Origin: Weissella thailandensis
Lineage (GTDB): Bacteria; Bacillota; Bacilli; Lactobacillales; Lactobacillaceae
NCBI RefSeq assembly: GCF_005405465.1
Contig: NZ_BJEC01000002.1
Span: forward strand, 62,001-126,000
Length of the DNA stretch: 64,000 bases
Reading direction: 5' to 3'
The position numbers and the translations under genes are program-made. The notes under the pieces were generated by a model that was not told the origin of the DNA, searched no databases, and saw nothing but the letters and a program-made list of their open reading frames with translations. This document shows positions 18,637 through 27,614 of this stretch, in pieces. Every line of letters begins with the position of its first letter. Position 1 is the first letter of the stretch.

Positions 18637-18777
18637 TTAATGTTTGTTTGCTTGAGCCTTTTTCTTTGCTTGTGCAAGCAAAGCCTGTCGTGCTGATTTC
18701 TTTTGATCAGCCGTTACCTGACCTTTTTTTGCCGCACCACGAGCAAAATCATTTGATTTAATTGTTCCTTTTCCCAT
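18637..18777 (-). CDS. Small basic protein of 46 residues, unknown function
   Basis: An open frame starts at ATG 18777 (MGKGTIKSNDFARGAAKKGQ) and ends at 18637, with a Lys/Ala/Gln-rich C-terminus containing ARQALLAQAKKKAQANKH. Net charge is strongly positive, which would suit nucleic acid or ribosome contact. It lies 15 bases after the 567-residue membrane protein and 21 bases before the TPR gene, so it is part of a run. The ribosome site is poor (GAAAG about 10 bases upstream). Codon use looks normal for the window. I do not recognise a family. Confidence 0.6.
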   Translation of the reverse strand: MGKGTIKSNDFARGAAKKGQVTADQKKSARQALLAQAKKKAQANKH

Positions 18778-18792
18778 AATGTCATGTTCTTT

Positions 18793-20496
18793 CTATTTCA
18801 GTGACTCATTTTTAAGTGAGACCACATTCGCTACCGTGGCTCCCTTAACAGATTTAGCCTTTAAATTAACCTGATCACCTGTTTGCATCAACAAAGCTGT
18901 TTGCTTCTGTGACGGATCCAAAGTATATAGTATATCATCATCAACCAGCTTAAAGACAACAACTTGCTTATTATCTAACGTTGCATTGGTATTCACTCGT
19001 GCAACCTTGCCGCTAGCCTTTTTGACTTTGGCTTTTGCATCACTAGCCGCTGCTGTTTGAGCACTACCGGCAAGTGCATTACGGTAAGCTGCCAGTGCAT
19101 CTGATGCATTCGCACCTTCACCAATAATGTTTTGGTCAGCTCCCTTGATATAGGCATATTCACGGAAACGTTCATTATTATCCATCATTGAAATGACCCA
19201 AGTTGGCGTACCATCAACGTTCATAATCACAGGATTTGAACCATGCCACTTATTTTGGGGATGCAGCTGTTTGGCAACCTTCATTGCCCCTTCAGAATCC
19301 ATGATACCAACATTTTTACCAGTGTAGAAGCGTAATTGACCAGTTCGCGTATCCACTAATGAATAACCCTTATCTGAATCGGCATTTGAACGTACCGTTG
19401 TAAAATCATCAAAATATGATAATGAGCCATTAACATTAAACATTGGTGTCACACCACTTTCAGACCCATTTTCAGTTGGCTTGATTTGATTTTTATGACG
19501 GAAGTTAAAGGCATATGGATTACCATAAGTTCGATTCATTAATGTCGCTGCCTCTGGTGAAACACCAACATCGACCCATTTTGGTAAGTCGCTCGTTTTA
19601 TACACTTTTGTTTTTCCAGTATCTGCACTAGTAATTGATACGTGAATATTATCAAATAACAATTGACCAGCCCAGCGGACACGCAATAGTGTTTGTACCC
19701 AATAAGTTTTGCCATTATTATCAACTTCTAAAATCGGCTCACCTACTTGTTGATAACGTGGGTTTGCCATATAAATTTTACGAGCAATACTATGTGAAAA
19801 CCAACTGGTTTCAGAATAAGCCATATCCTTCTTCACAAAATGGGCCGTGTCGTTAATATCGGTTGCTGATGTCACAAAGTAACCCGGTAATTCGCGATTC
19901 ATAAACCATGATACAAAACCATTAAATTCTACCGGAGCCACATAGTAAGGCTTACCTTTAATATATTGTGCTGATAAATCACCCAATTCATACATTGATG
20001 AATCTGGTACTTGTGAAAATGCCTTTTTCATCATATTTTCGGCAGCTTGTGCTGACAGAGCAATTGGTTGATCATCCTTAGTCAAAGGGGCTTCTTTATG
20101 ATGCTTTGCTTGTACAGAATGATACATTGGTCGTACAGTCAGTGCCTTTGAGACACCGGCAGATACAGATATACCAATAGCAATAAGCGGAATAACAAAT
20201 GGCCAGAAGTTTATCCCTTGTAAGCTAAAAGAACGTTTACCATTTACTACGCGTTCAACCAATACTGATGATGCGCCTGTAATAACCGCCCAAATACTAA
20301 CCAATGTGGTTTCAAGCGCTACTGGGATCACTAATTGTGATAGTGTTGGTACCGGCATCCACCAATAAATAAAAATAACATTGATAATGGTGACAATACC
20401 AACTGCCAACCAATCCAGTTTGCTAAGTTTTAGTTTTTTTGCCCATAGAAATGTCGCAATCGCTGTAATTTCCAGAACTAAAAATGATGTAATCAT
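18793..20496 (-). CDS. Large membrane-anchored protein of unknown function
   Basis: A 567-residue protein. The N-terminal 130 residues hold four hydrophobic helices (about 2-18, 28-47, 55-80, 97-115), of which the third carries TGASSVLVERVV. The rest, about 430 residues, is hydrophilic and probably outside the membrane. It has Tyr/Trp-rich beta-like segments such as GKPYYVAPVEFNGFVSWF and TGQLRFYTGKNVGIMDSEGA, and a short OB-like C-terminus with an Ala/Lys-rich linker (about 478-500). The domain with DGTPTWVISMMDNN recalls PepSY-type extracellular folds, but I do not claim it. The ATG has GAGGAG six bases upstream. Divergent from the NUDIX gene. Probably a cell-surface protein. Confidence 0.7.
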   Translation of the reverse strand: MITSFLVLEITAIATFLWAKKLKLSKLDWLAVGIVTIINVIFIYWWMPVPTLSQLVIPVALETTLVSIWAVITGASSVLVERVVNGKRSFSLQGINFWPFVIPLIAIGISVSAGVSKALTVRPMYHSVQAKHHKEAPLTKDDQPIALSAQAAENMMKKAFSQVPDSSMYELGDLSAQYIKGKPYYVAPVEFNGFVSWFMNRELPGYFVTSATDINDTAHFVKKDMAYSETSWFSHSIARKIYMANPRYQQVGEPILEVDNNGKTYWVQTLLRVRWAGQLLFDNIHVSITSADTGKTKVYKTSDLPKWVDVGVSPEAATLMNRTYGNPYAFNFRHKNQIKPTENGSESGVTPMFNVNGSLSYFDDFTTVRSNADSDKGYSLVDTRTGQLRFYTGKNVGIMDSEGAMKVAKQLHPQNKWHGSNPVIMNVDGTPTWVISMMDNNERFREYAYIKGADQNIIGEGANASDALAAYRNALAGSAQTAAASDAKAKVKKASGKVARVNTNATLDNKQVVVFKLVDDDILYTLDPSQKQTALLMQTGDQVNLKAKSVKGATVANVVSLKNESLK

Positions 20497-20569
20497 GCAT
20501 TTCTCCTCATAAAAAATAGATAACTTAATTGTACCATAACGTCAGGCTTTTTTAAGTTTCCCCTCGGTA

Positions 20570-20578
20570 TGCTATGAT
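20570..20578 (+). promoter_or_regulatory. Extended -10 element for the NUDIX gene
   Basis: TGCTATGAT fits an extended -10 (TGn plus TATGAT) about 36 bases upstream of the NUDIX start. No good -35 is seen. Confidence 0.45.
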
Positions 20579-20613
20579 GAGCACAACAAAGCATTCAGGG
20601 GGCATTATTTTAT

Positions 20614-21090
20614 ATGGTTATGGAAGACTACTTTAAGGACTTACGTCACAAAATTGGTCATGAAGAAATTATTATGCCCGGTGTGGCTGGTATTTTATTT
20701 GACGATACGCGTCAAAAAGTATTAATGGAACAACGTGGTGATGGCGAGGTTGGTTGGAGTCTCGTTGGTGGTATGCAAAATTTAGGCGAATCAGCTCCGA
20801 CATCACTCATTCGTGAATTTAAGGAAGAAGCTGGCATTGACGTTAAGATTACCGCCTTGATTGGTGTCGATACCAATTTTCACCACACCTTTCCATCAGG
20901 TGACAAAGCCCAAATTCCAATGTTCCTGTTCGAAGTTGAAAAAACTGGTGGCAAGCTAATTGCTGATGGCGACGAAACACTATCATTAGAATTCGTACCA
21001 CTAGCTAAACAACCTAAAATGTACAATCAGCAACACCAATTAGCAATTGACCAAATTCGTAAAGAAGTCCCCTATGGTTGGTATTTTTAG
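20614..21090 (+). CDS. NUDIX hydrolase
   Basis: A 158-residue cytosolic pyrophosphohydrolase. The NUDIX box is complete at about residues 52-74: G-x5-E-x7-REFKEEAGI, with the REUxEE core that binds the metal. The substrate (a nucleoside diphosphate linked to another group, for example ADP-ribose or an oxidised nucleotide) cannot be told from the box. It starts at the first ATG, with AGGGGG 11 bases upstream, which is slightly long. It is a single gene on the plus strand with its own -10 element and a strong hairpin terminator. Confidence 0.9.
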   Translation: MVMEDYFKDLRHKIGHEEIIMPGVAGILFDDTRQKVLMEQRGDGEVGWSLVGGMQNLGESAPTSLIREFKEEAGIDVKITALIGVDTNFHHTFPSGDKAQIPMFLFEVEKTGGKLIADGDETLSLEFVPLAKQPKMYNQQHQLAIDQIRKEVPYGWYF

Positions 21091-21091
21091 C

Positions 21092-21136
21092 ACAAAAGGT
21101 GGTTGAGACATTTATCTTGTCTCAACCACCTTTTGT
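21092..21136. terminator. Bidirectional terminator between NUDIX gene and sbcC
   Basis: ACAAAAGGTGGTTGAGACA and its exact reverse complement form a 19-base-pair stem with a 7-base loop. T-rich sequence is present on both sides. It lies between convergent genes and serves both. Confidence 0.88.
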
Positions 21137-21151
21137 ATAACTACAATTTAA

Positions 21152-24100
21152 TTAAAGAATATGCAATGTTAATTTACTACGACCATTACCAAGTTTCTTA
21201 ACTGATAATTGTTGTGGTATCTGCTGTTTCATGGAACTAACATGAGAAATAATTCCTACCAATCGGCCACTTTGCTCAACCATACTTAAGGCTTCCATCG
21301 CTTGCGAAAGTGTCTGTTCATCCAATGAGCCGAACCCTTCATCAATAAAGAGTGCATCGATTTTGGCACCACCCGCACGATGCTGCACGATTTCAGCCAT
21401 CGAAAGTGCAATCGAAAGTGCGGCAATGAATGATTCACCACCTGATAGCGTACTAGTTGCCCTAATTTTGCCACCATCTTGGTCATAAATATCAATATCC
21501 AAACCGTTTTGATTGGCTCGGCCAGCCTGTCGATTTGACAAAATAAATTGATATCTTCCAGCCGACAAGACACCTATATAATGGGCATTAGCATACTCTA
21601 ATACGTCATATAAAAAGCGTCGCAAAATAAAGGTTTCAAGGCGTAGCCGTTTATCATTATTACCATCAACGGCTTCTTTTAAGGTAAACAAATCTCTACC
21701 TGCAGATTGTTGAGCTGCCCATTGCTCTTGTAGTGTTTGTACAGAATATTCAATCTGTACCTGTTGCGTTAACTGAGCTTCCTTTGCCGTATAGTCAGCC
21801 ACTTGTTGTTCAACAGAAGCTTGCTGTTCATTAACCAGCATTTGCAACTTCTCTAAATCCGGCAAGGTTTTATTACCAATTTGTTTTTTCAAATCGTCGA
21901 CTTCTGCCGTTAAGCTTTTGATACTTGTCTGGTAAGCCATAACGGCATCATGCAACTGATTGATTTCATCGGGATCTTGGTCTAAACGTCCCATTAATTC
22001 ATCAAATCCAGCTTGGTCTGCAACTGGTCCCTCACTAATAACCGTTGCTAAACGTTGCTGTTCTTGCGTTAAATCAGCTTGAATTTGCGCCAATTTTTGT
22101 TGGATGCTTGCTAACTGTTGCTGTTTCTCCTGTTGACTATTTTCATTTCTTAACAATTGCTCACGTAGCTCATTGTCAGTTTCTTCATATTTTTTAATCT
22201 CATGCTGAAGTTGCTGAACCTTCTGCTCATACTCGGTCACTGACAATAATTGCCCGGTCGATGCTGTTAATTGCGTAATTTCATCAGTCAATTCTTGCTT
22301 ATTTTGTTGTTGCGATACAAGAATTTGCTTATTTTCGACCAAATCTTCTTTAGCTTCTTGGAGCTGTTGTTGTTTATTGACAACTTCTTTTTCTAAGGAT
22401 GTCACTTGCTTTTTAGTATCACGCATGAAAACTAAAGCCAGTTGTGCTTTTTTGTTAACCTGTACTTTATCAAATATCGTTGGCAATTCACTAAAAGCTT
22501 CATTAAAAGAAGCGAACACTGATTCCCAATCGGCCTTTATCTGTTCATAAGTCTGATTAATTTCACTTTGTCGTGAATCTAACCATTCCTTTTCACTTTT
22601 AATATCAGCCAATTTCGTTTCATAAGCCGTCGTTACTTTAGATAGATCTGCAGCAGCATCTCTAACTGAACGCTCTGTCTTTTCAACCGCTTGAATAGCC
22701 GTTTTTAAATCTGCGTAGGTTGTCGTTGCTGCTTGATTATGCTCATGCTGCTGACCTTGATAAATTTGACCACAAATCAAGCAAGGCTCACCAACCTTTA
22801 ACTCTTGTTTTAATTGCTGAATCAAGATATCACGACGTAATGATTCTTGCTCTTTTAATTTTTGCAATTGTAACGATTGATGCTCTTTTGACTTTGTAAC
22901 TTGTTCTGCTAATTTTGCTGCTTGTAATTCTGCTAACTCTAAGGCTGATTGCCGTGACTCATAGTCACTGACCCGCTCTGCCATATTTTGTATCTGCGAA
23001 GTTAGCTTTGTCAGACTAATTTCATTAATGATAATTTGCTGTTTATCAGCCAACTGCTTTTGTTTATCTGTTAATTCGTTTTCAGTTACCTGTAATTGAT
23101 CATTTAGTTTTTGATTAGTTTGTTCAGCTGATGCAATTTTCGCAATAACTTGTGCTTGCTTATCTTGAGCTTTAGTCAATTGACGAGATTTAGGTAGTAA
23201 ATCATTTTGAATTTGTTGTAAAACAATGCGCTTGTTAGCGATACTTTCCTTTTGTTTATACAGTGTTGTTTGTTGATCTACCAATACAGTTTGGCTATGT
23301 TTTAGCTGATTGCTTGCTGTTGTCACTTGTTGCTTACTATCTGATTCATCAGCTAATTGTTTAGTAAGTCGTTGTTGCTTATCAACGATTTCACGTTGCG
23401 ATTCGGCCCAACGCAAAGTTTGCCACCAAGTTTTCTTTTTTTCAATGACCGGTTTCTGTGTATATTTTTCTTGCAATAACTGATTCTTTTGCGTTAATTG
23501 TGTATATAAATTTTCAACGCGTTGACCTTCTTGTTGCCGTTGCTGTAGAACTTTTAATTCCTCACGTGCTTTCGTCAAGTCGTTCTCTTGTTCAGTTAAA
23601 TCAATGCGCATTGCTTGATTCATCTGAGATAAAAGCGTCAACTTTTCTGCTGCAGTTGGTGCAATAGTATCAATATCATCCTGTTGCCAGTCAATTTGTT
23701 TTAACTTATCGTCACGTTGGAAAGCAAGTTGTTCCAGTTGACTATCAGATGTTTTTTGTTGTTGTTTCAATTTATCCGTAAACTGGTCAAAGATTGCCGT
23801 TCCAAATAGTTGACGTAAAATGACCTTTTTATCATCACTTTGGGCACTTAAAAATTCTCGAAACTTATCTTGTGGTAATAAAATTATTTTACGAAACTGT
23901 TCAGCATTTAAGTGTAGTAATTCTTTGACGTGGTCATTAACAACGGTTGCTTTATCGCCGAGTGCAGCAATTGGTGTTGCGAGGACATCATCAACTTCCA
24001 TCAAAGAAACCGTTGCTTTATGTTCGGTTAAATCAAAATCTGATTTTGCACCACGCTTCTTTTTTAATGACTGTGTGGGCGTACGCTTAATTTCATAGAA

Positions 24101-24358
24101 ACGGCCATTATGTTCAAACCAAAAAACGACCTTAGTTTCTGAATTCGTATCAGCAAATTCACTACGCATATCTTCCGGACGTCGTTCACCAGTTCCTTCA
24201 CCAAACAAGGCATAGGTCATACCGTCAAAAATAGTTGTCTTACCAGCACCCGTATCGCCAGTAATTAAAAATAGTTTAGATTCAGTGAAATTTGAAAAAT
24301 CAATCGTGGCATGATCATAAGGTCCGAAATTGTTTAATTGTAATTTGATAGGACGCAT
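21152..24358 (-). CDS. sbcC: Exonuclease subunit SbcC (Rad50-like ATPase)
   Basis: The SMC-like ATPase of the SbcCD nuclease, which cuts DNA hairpins and ends during replication and repair. About 1068 residues. Walker A is GDTGAGKTTIFDGM near the N-terminus. Long coiled coils (about 190-480 and 590-900) flank the zinc hook EPCLICGQ (CxxC) in the middle. The C-terminal head carries the signature TLSGGESFIAALSIAL and Walker B ALFIDEGFGSLD. I chose ATG 24358 (MRPIKLQLNNFGPY), which begins one base after the sbcD stop and matches the usual start of the family. Very Gln-rich coils are lineage-typical. Confidence 0.96.
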   Translation of the reverse strand: MRPIKLQLNNFGPYDHATIDFSNFTESKLFLITGDTGAGKTTIFDGMTYALFGEGTGERRPEDMRSEFADTNSETKVVFWFEHNGRFYEIKRTPTQSLKKKRGAKSDFDLTEHKATVSLMEVDDVLATPIAALGDKATVVNDHVKELLHLNAEQFRKIILLPQDKFREFLSAQSDDKKVILRQLFGTAIFDQFTDKLKQQQKTSDSQLEQLAFQRDDKLKQIDWQQDDIDTIAPTAAEKLTLLSQMNQAMRIDLTEQENDLTKAREELKVLQQRQQEGQRVENLYTQLTQKNQLLQEKYTQKPVIEKKKTWWQTLRWAESQREIVDKQQRLTKQLADESDSKQQVTTASNQLKHSQTVLVDQQTTLYKQKESIANKRIVLQQIQNDLLPKSRQLTKAQDKQAQVIAKIASAEQTNQKLNDQLQVTENELTDKQKQLADKQQIIINEISLTKLTSQIQNMAERVSDYESRQSALELAELQAAKLAEQVTKSKEHQSLQLQKLKEQESLRRDILIQQLKQELKVGEPCLICGQIYQGQQHEHNQAATTTYADLKTAIQAVEKTERSVRDAAADLSKVTTAYETKLADIKSEKEWLDSRQSEINQTYEQIKADWESVFASFNEAFSELPTIFDKVQVNKKAQLALVFMRDTKKQVTSLEKEVVNKQQQLQEAKEDLVENKQILVSQQQNKQELTDEITQLTASTGQLLSVTEYEQKVQQLQHEIKKYEETDNELREQLLRNENSQQEKQQQLASIQQKLAQIQADLTQEQQRLATVISEGPVADQAGFDELMGRLDQDPDEINQLHDAVMAYQTSIKSLTAEVDDLKKQIGNKTLPDLEKLQMLVNEQQASVEQQVADYTAKEAQLTQQVQIEYSVQTLQEQWAAQQSAGRDLFTLKEAVDGNNDKRLRLETFILRRFLYDVLEYANAHYIGVLSAGRYQFILSNRQAGRANQNGLDIDIYDQDGGKIRATSTLSGGESFIAALSIALSMAEIVQHRAGGAKIDALFIDEGFGSLDEQTLSQAMEALSMVEQSGRLVGIISHVSSMKQQIPQQLSVKKLGNGRSKLTLHIL

Positions 24359-24359
24359 A

Positions 24360-25532
24360 TTAATTATCTTCCTCCTGTTGGTGTAAGTCACTCAAGGTCT
24401 CATCAATAAGCTTCTTTTGATTATCATTCAGTTGTTCACCAGTCACAAACTCATAAAAATTAGCAATCATTTTATCATCAGATTCATTATCATCACTAAT
24501 TTCTGGAATACTTGTTTCACTCTGCATTAACTTAGGTAAGTCATATTGCACTTCGACAACATCACCATAAATTTCAGCCAGCATTGCCCGCGCATTGGGT
24601 GATGTGACCGGTCCTTTAATCTTAATACTAAAGTAGTTTTTATGTGCTCGTTCATACTGTTGATAAAAACTTGGTGTCACTAATTCATCAAAGGTTCCAG
24701 TCAGTAAAATCAAATCCTTCTTAGGGACTAATGGTTGCCACTTTGTTTTCACTTGATGATCGTTGATTTCAACAAGATAAACGCCCTTTTCTGATTGGGC
24801 TTCTTTCGTATTAAATTTGATTGGTGAACCCGAATATTGCACAACATCACTAGGACTCGCTTGTTTTAAATGTAGATGACCCAATGCAACATAGTCAAAA
24901 TCCTTAAATAATTGATCATCCAAGCCACGTAAACCACCAACTTGTGAGTTAGTTTCACTAGTGAATTCATAATCCTGATTTTTACTACCCACAACATAAT
25001 AGTGGGTCACCAGCACATGATTCATTGCTGGTTTAAATTTAGCAACCATTTCGTTAACAATACGGGGCATGACTTGATTGATTGTTTGATACTGTGCTGT
25101 TTCATCTTCTGTTATGCCGTAATGCACCCGAGCAGTTGAAGGCTCAATAAATGGTAACAAGAATACTTGTGTATCTTTTGTTTCAATAGGTGTAAAAGCA
25201 TCAGCCAGCGTTGTATTTAAATATAATTGACTCTTTTCCCGCCATTCTCGCCCAGCACCCAATCGTGTGGCACCATCATGATTTCCGGAAACAGCATAGA
25301 CCGGCATTTTAAATGTTATATTTAAATCTTTCAGCATGCTCTCTAAACTATTAACTGCTGAAATTGGCGCAATACCGCGGTCATATAAGTCACCAGCAAT
25401 AATCACACCATCAACTTTTTCTTGAATTGCTAAATCCCTAATTTGTTGATAAGCAACTTGCTGTTCGGCTAATAGTGAATAGCCCCCTAACTCTTTACCA
25501 ATATGCCAATCGGCTGTATGTAAAAATTTCAT
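24360..25532 (-). CDS. sbcD: Exonuclease subunit SbcD (Mre11-like nuclease)
   Basis: The metallophosphoesterase nuclease partner of SbcC. Metal motifs appear in order: LHTADWHIGK (residues 4-13), GVIIAGDLYDRG (about 43-54), VSGNHDGATR (about 84-93), VTHYYVVG (about 174) and ALGHLHLKQ (about 220). The 390 residues also include the C-terminal capping domain. I took the ATG at 25532 (MKFLHTADWHIG), preceded by AGAGGG. A TTG six bases earlier is possible but would leave only four bases to the ribosome site. Coupled tightly to sbcC. Confidence 0.96.
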   Translation of the reverse strand: MKFLHTADWHIGKELGGYSLLAEQQVAYQQIRDLAIQEKVDGVIIAGDLYDRGIAPISAVNSLESMLKDLNITFKMPVYAVSGNHDGATRLGAGREWREKSQLYLNTTLADAFTPIETKDTQVFLLPFIEPSTARVHYGITEDETAQYQTINQVMPRIVNEMVAKFKPAMNHVLVTHYYVVGSKNQDYEFTSETNSQVGGLRGLDDQLFKDFDYVALGHLHLKQASPSDVVQYSGSPIKFNTKEAQSEKGVYLVEINDHQVKTKWQPLVPKKDLILLTGTFDELVTPSFYQQYERAHKNYFSIKIKGPVTSPNARAMLAEIYGDVVEVQYDLPKLMQSETSIPEISDDNESDDKMIANFYEFVTGEQLNDNQKKLIDETLSDLHQQEEDN

Positions 25533-25580
25533 AATCAAAATTCCCTCTAATCTAACAATTAATGACTATTTTGTCGAAAA

Positions 25581-25609
25581 CAAAAACAGACTGGGAAATA
25601 ACCCAGCCT
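25581..25609 (-). terminator. Terminator after the vitamin S component gene
   Basis: On the minus strand, AGGCTGGG pairs with CCCAGTCT (one G-T pair) around a 6-base loop, then TGTTTTTG. It separates the S component gene from sbcD. Confidence 0.75.
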
Positions 25610-25628
25610 ATTACGCTTAATAATTAAA

Positions 25629-26135
25629 TTAACGTATCCACTTTCGTAATGGTACGCTTACAATAAGTGCTAAGATAAATCCAACCAAAACTTGGAAAAT
25701 ATTTGCTGGCACATCTGTAAGGCCAGCCAACGTTGCAGCCTGTAATGACATTTTTGACCCACCAGTGACCCATAGTAAGAAGCTACCAGCTACCCAGTAA
25801 CCCACAACCATGGTAATACCACCTAAGATGTTACCTAAAACACGGATACCCACTGTTTTATCAACGTTATAATGTCCAATGATCCAACCTTCTCCACCAT
25901 GGATAAGTAATGAAAAAAGCATCCATTGTGGATAGCCAGCAAATAAGTCTAGTAAAAATCCAGTTAAACCACCAACGGCTAATCCCATTTTAGGACCAAA
26001 ATGCCAAGCACCAATAAAAATACCAGTTTCTACTAAAGAAACGAATCCTGTTGGCGTTGGTAATTTGGCGACATAACTTAATACAATGTTGATAGCAATC
26101 AACACCGCTCCGATAGTAATTTGCTTTGTTTTCAT
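25629..26135 (-). CDS. ECF transporter S component, probably for a B6-type vitamin
   Basis: A 168-residue protein with five or six hydrophobic helices, the size of substrate-binding S components of energy-coupling factor transporters (for example HmpT/PdxU-like). The N-terminal AVLIAINIVLSYVAKLPTPTGFVSL and the loop LDLFAGYPQWMLFSLLIHGGEGW fit this group. It follows a pyridoxine/hydroxymethylpyrimidine kinase by five bases, so it likely imports the substrate that the kinase traps. The shared EcfA-A'-T module must be encoded elsewhere. Which vitamer is imported is an inference from the kinase; pyridoxine-type and hydroxymethylpyrimidine are both possible. Confidence 0.8.
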   Translation of the reverse strand: MKTKQITIGAVLIAINIVLSYVAKLPTPTGFVSLVETGIFIGAWHFGPKMGLAVGGLTGFLLDLFAGYPQWMLFSLLIHGGEGWIIGHYNVDKTVGIRVLGNILGGITMVVGYWVAGSFLLWVTGGSKMSLQAATLAGLTDVPANIFQVLVGFILALIVSVPLRKWIR

Positions 26136-26140
26136 TTCAT

Positions 26141-26947
26141 CTACCCCTTATGGCGGCGCGCTGCCTGCCAAACATTACCTACTTTAAAATCATCATTCAA
26201 ACGAACTCCGTGCAAAATACCATCATGTACAAAATCCTTGGCATCGTCAATTGCCGTTATTACTGGTACATCTTGTGATATCTGACTGGCAATGGCTGCT
26301 GAAAATGTACAGCCAGCCCCATTATTATATGGTTGCGAAATTTTTGGTAATTGCATCATCTTTTCCGTATTATTAGAAACAACCGCATCGATTGCCATAT
26401 CACCAAGTAAACGCACACCACCCTTGACCACCACGGTTTGTGGTCCCATTGTATGGAGCATCTTAGCAGCTGTTAATAAATCTGCTCCAGAACGAATTGA
26501 TTGTTCCGTTAATAACTCAGCTTCAATCAAGTTGGGTGTCACGACTGTTGCCAGTGGTAATAATTTTTGCTTGATGGCAGTGGCTAATTTTGCCGCATTA
26601 ACTGAATAAGTTTCTTTAAACGCCATCACCGGATCAATAACGACCGGTACTTGGCCAGCATATTGTTTGATAAATTGGCTGACTAGATCAATATGATCAA
26701 CAGACGGTAACAATCCCACTTTGATACCCTTAATATCTGTAAATTGACTCAGAGATGTTAATTGTTTGGCCAACACAGATACTGGCACATCATAAATATC
26801 AAAATCAGCTTGATTAACTGTCACAATACTTGTAATGGCACTTAAACCAAACAACCCATATTCATTAAATGTTGCTAAATCAGCTTGGACCCCACCACCA
26901 GCTAAAATATCCGAACCAGCGATTGTTATAATTTTCCCTACTCCCAT
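26141..26947 (-). CDS. Pyridoxine/hydroxymethylpyrimidine kinase (PdxK/ThiD family)
   Basis: A 268-residue ribokinase-superfamily enzyme that phosphorylates a vitamin B6 vitamer or the thiamine pyrimidine using ATP. Signatures: GSDILAGGGVQADLATF (about 10-26), PNLIEAELLT (about 142) and the anion-hole segment NNGAGCTFSAAIAS near residue 215, with the catalytic cysteine of the ThiD-like PdxK group. The ATG at 26947 has GAGGT six bases upstream; longer starts have no ribosome site. It is followed by an ECF S component, a typical salvage pair. I favour pyridoxal kinase but do not assign a symbol. Confidence 0.82.
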   Translation of the reverse strand: MGVGKIITIAGSDILAGGGVQADLATFNEYGLFGLSAITSIVTVNQADFDIYDVPVSVLAKQLTSLSQFTDIKGIKVGLLPSVDHIDLVSQFIKQYAGQVPVVIDPVMAFKETYSVNAAKLATAIKQKLLPLATVVTPNLIEAELLTEQSIRSGADLLTAAKMLHTMGPQTVVVKGGVRLLGDMAIDAVVSNNTEKMMQLPKISQPYNNGAGCTFSAAIASQISQDVPVITAIDDAKDFVHDGILHGVRLNDDFKVGNVWQAARRHKG

Positions 26948-27087
26948 CGCAATACCTCTTTTACAATAATTAATTAAATTTAAGTTTAGCACAAATTAAC
27001 GACGGTAAACACATACATATTGAATGCGTAGCTTTATTTGAAAGCATAAACGTGTTTCAAAAAACTGAGAATTTAATCTAAAAACAA

Positions 27088-27123
27088 CAAAAAAAGAAGT
27101 AGTGTTAAACACCACTTCTTTTT
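27088..27123 (-). terminator. Terminator of the HU gene
   Basis: On the minus strand, AAAGAAGTGGTGTT pairs with AACACTACTTCTTT, followed by a T run. It starts 10 bases past the stop codon. Confidence 0.85.
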
Positions 27124-27132
27124 CAATACAAC

Positions 27133-27408
27133 TTATTTGATTGCATCCTTCAATGCCTTACCAGGCTTGAATGCAGGAATCTTTGATGCAGCAATCTCGA
27201 TTTCCTCACCAGTTTGTGGGTTGCGACCCTTACGAGCTGCACGAGAACGTACTTCAAAGTTACCAAAGCCAATTAATTGGACCTTTTCACCCTTTGCCAA
27301 AGTATCTTGGATTGAAGCAAATACTGCATCCACTGCAGCAGTTGCATCCTTCTTTGTCAAACCAGTTGCAGTTGCAACATCAGTTACTAATTCTTGCTTG
27401 TTAGCCAT
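27133..27408 (-). CDS. hup: DNA-binding protein HU
   Basis: A 91-residue histone-like protein that bends and compacts DNA. It has the HU signature [21 protein letters not shown] (about residues 46-66) and the beta-arm with the Pro tip, ending [12 protein letters not shown]. It has a strong AGGAGG upstream and its own promoter and terminator, as expected for an abundant protein. The 206-base region upstream contains only the promoter and an A/T-rich leader with the small inverted repeat TTGGC/GCCAA. Confidence 0.97.
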   Translation of the reverse strand: MANKQELVTDVATATGLTKKDATAAVDAVFASIQDTLAKGEKVQLIGFGNFEVRSRAARKGRNPQTGEEIEIAASKIPAFKPGKALKDAIK

Positions 27409-27486
27409 TTAGTTTTCCTCCTGCATAGGTATATTGGCGTTTTGCCAATAAATTAAAATTGAATCTGTAATTAGATTTCGATACTT

Positions 27487-27515
27487 AGAATATCATAATT
27501 ATGTGGTTCTTACAA
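27487..27515 (-). promoter_or_regulatory. Promoter of the HU gene
   Basis: On the minus strand, TTGTAA (27510-27515) and TATTCT (27487-27492) with a 17-base spacer, about 80 bases upstream of the start. Confidence 0.6.
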
Positions 27516-27614
27516 GTAAAAAATGCCTTTAAACGTTGATATAGCAAGGTTTTTGTCATATCCTTAAATATTTTTATAAAATTTAAGGCAAAGTATGCAA
27601 TATTAAGTTTATTT

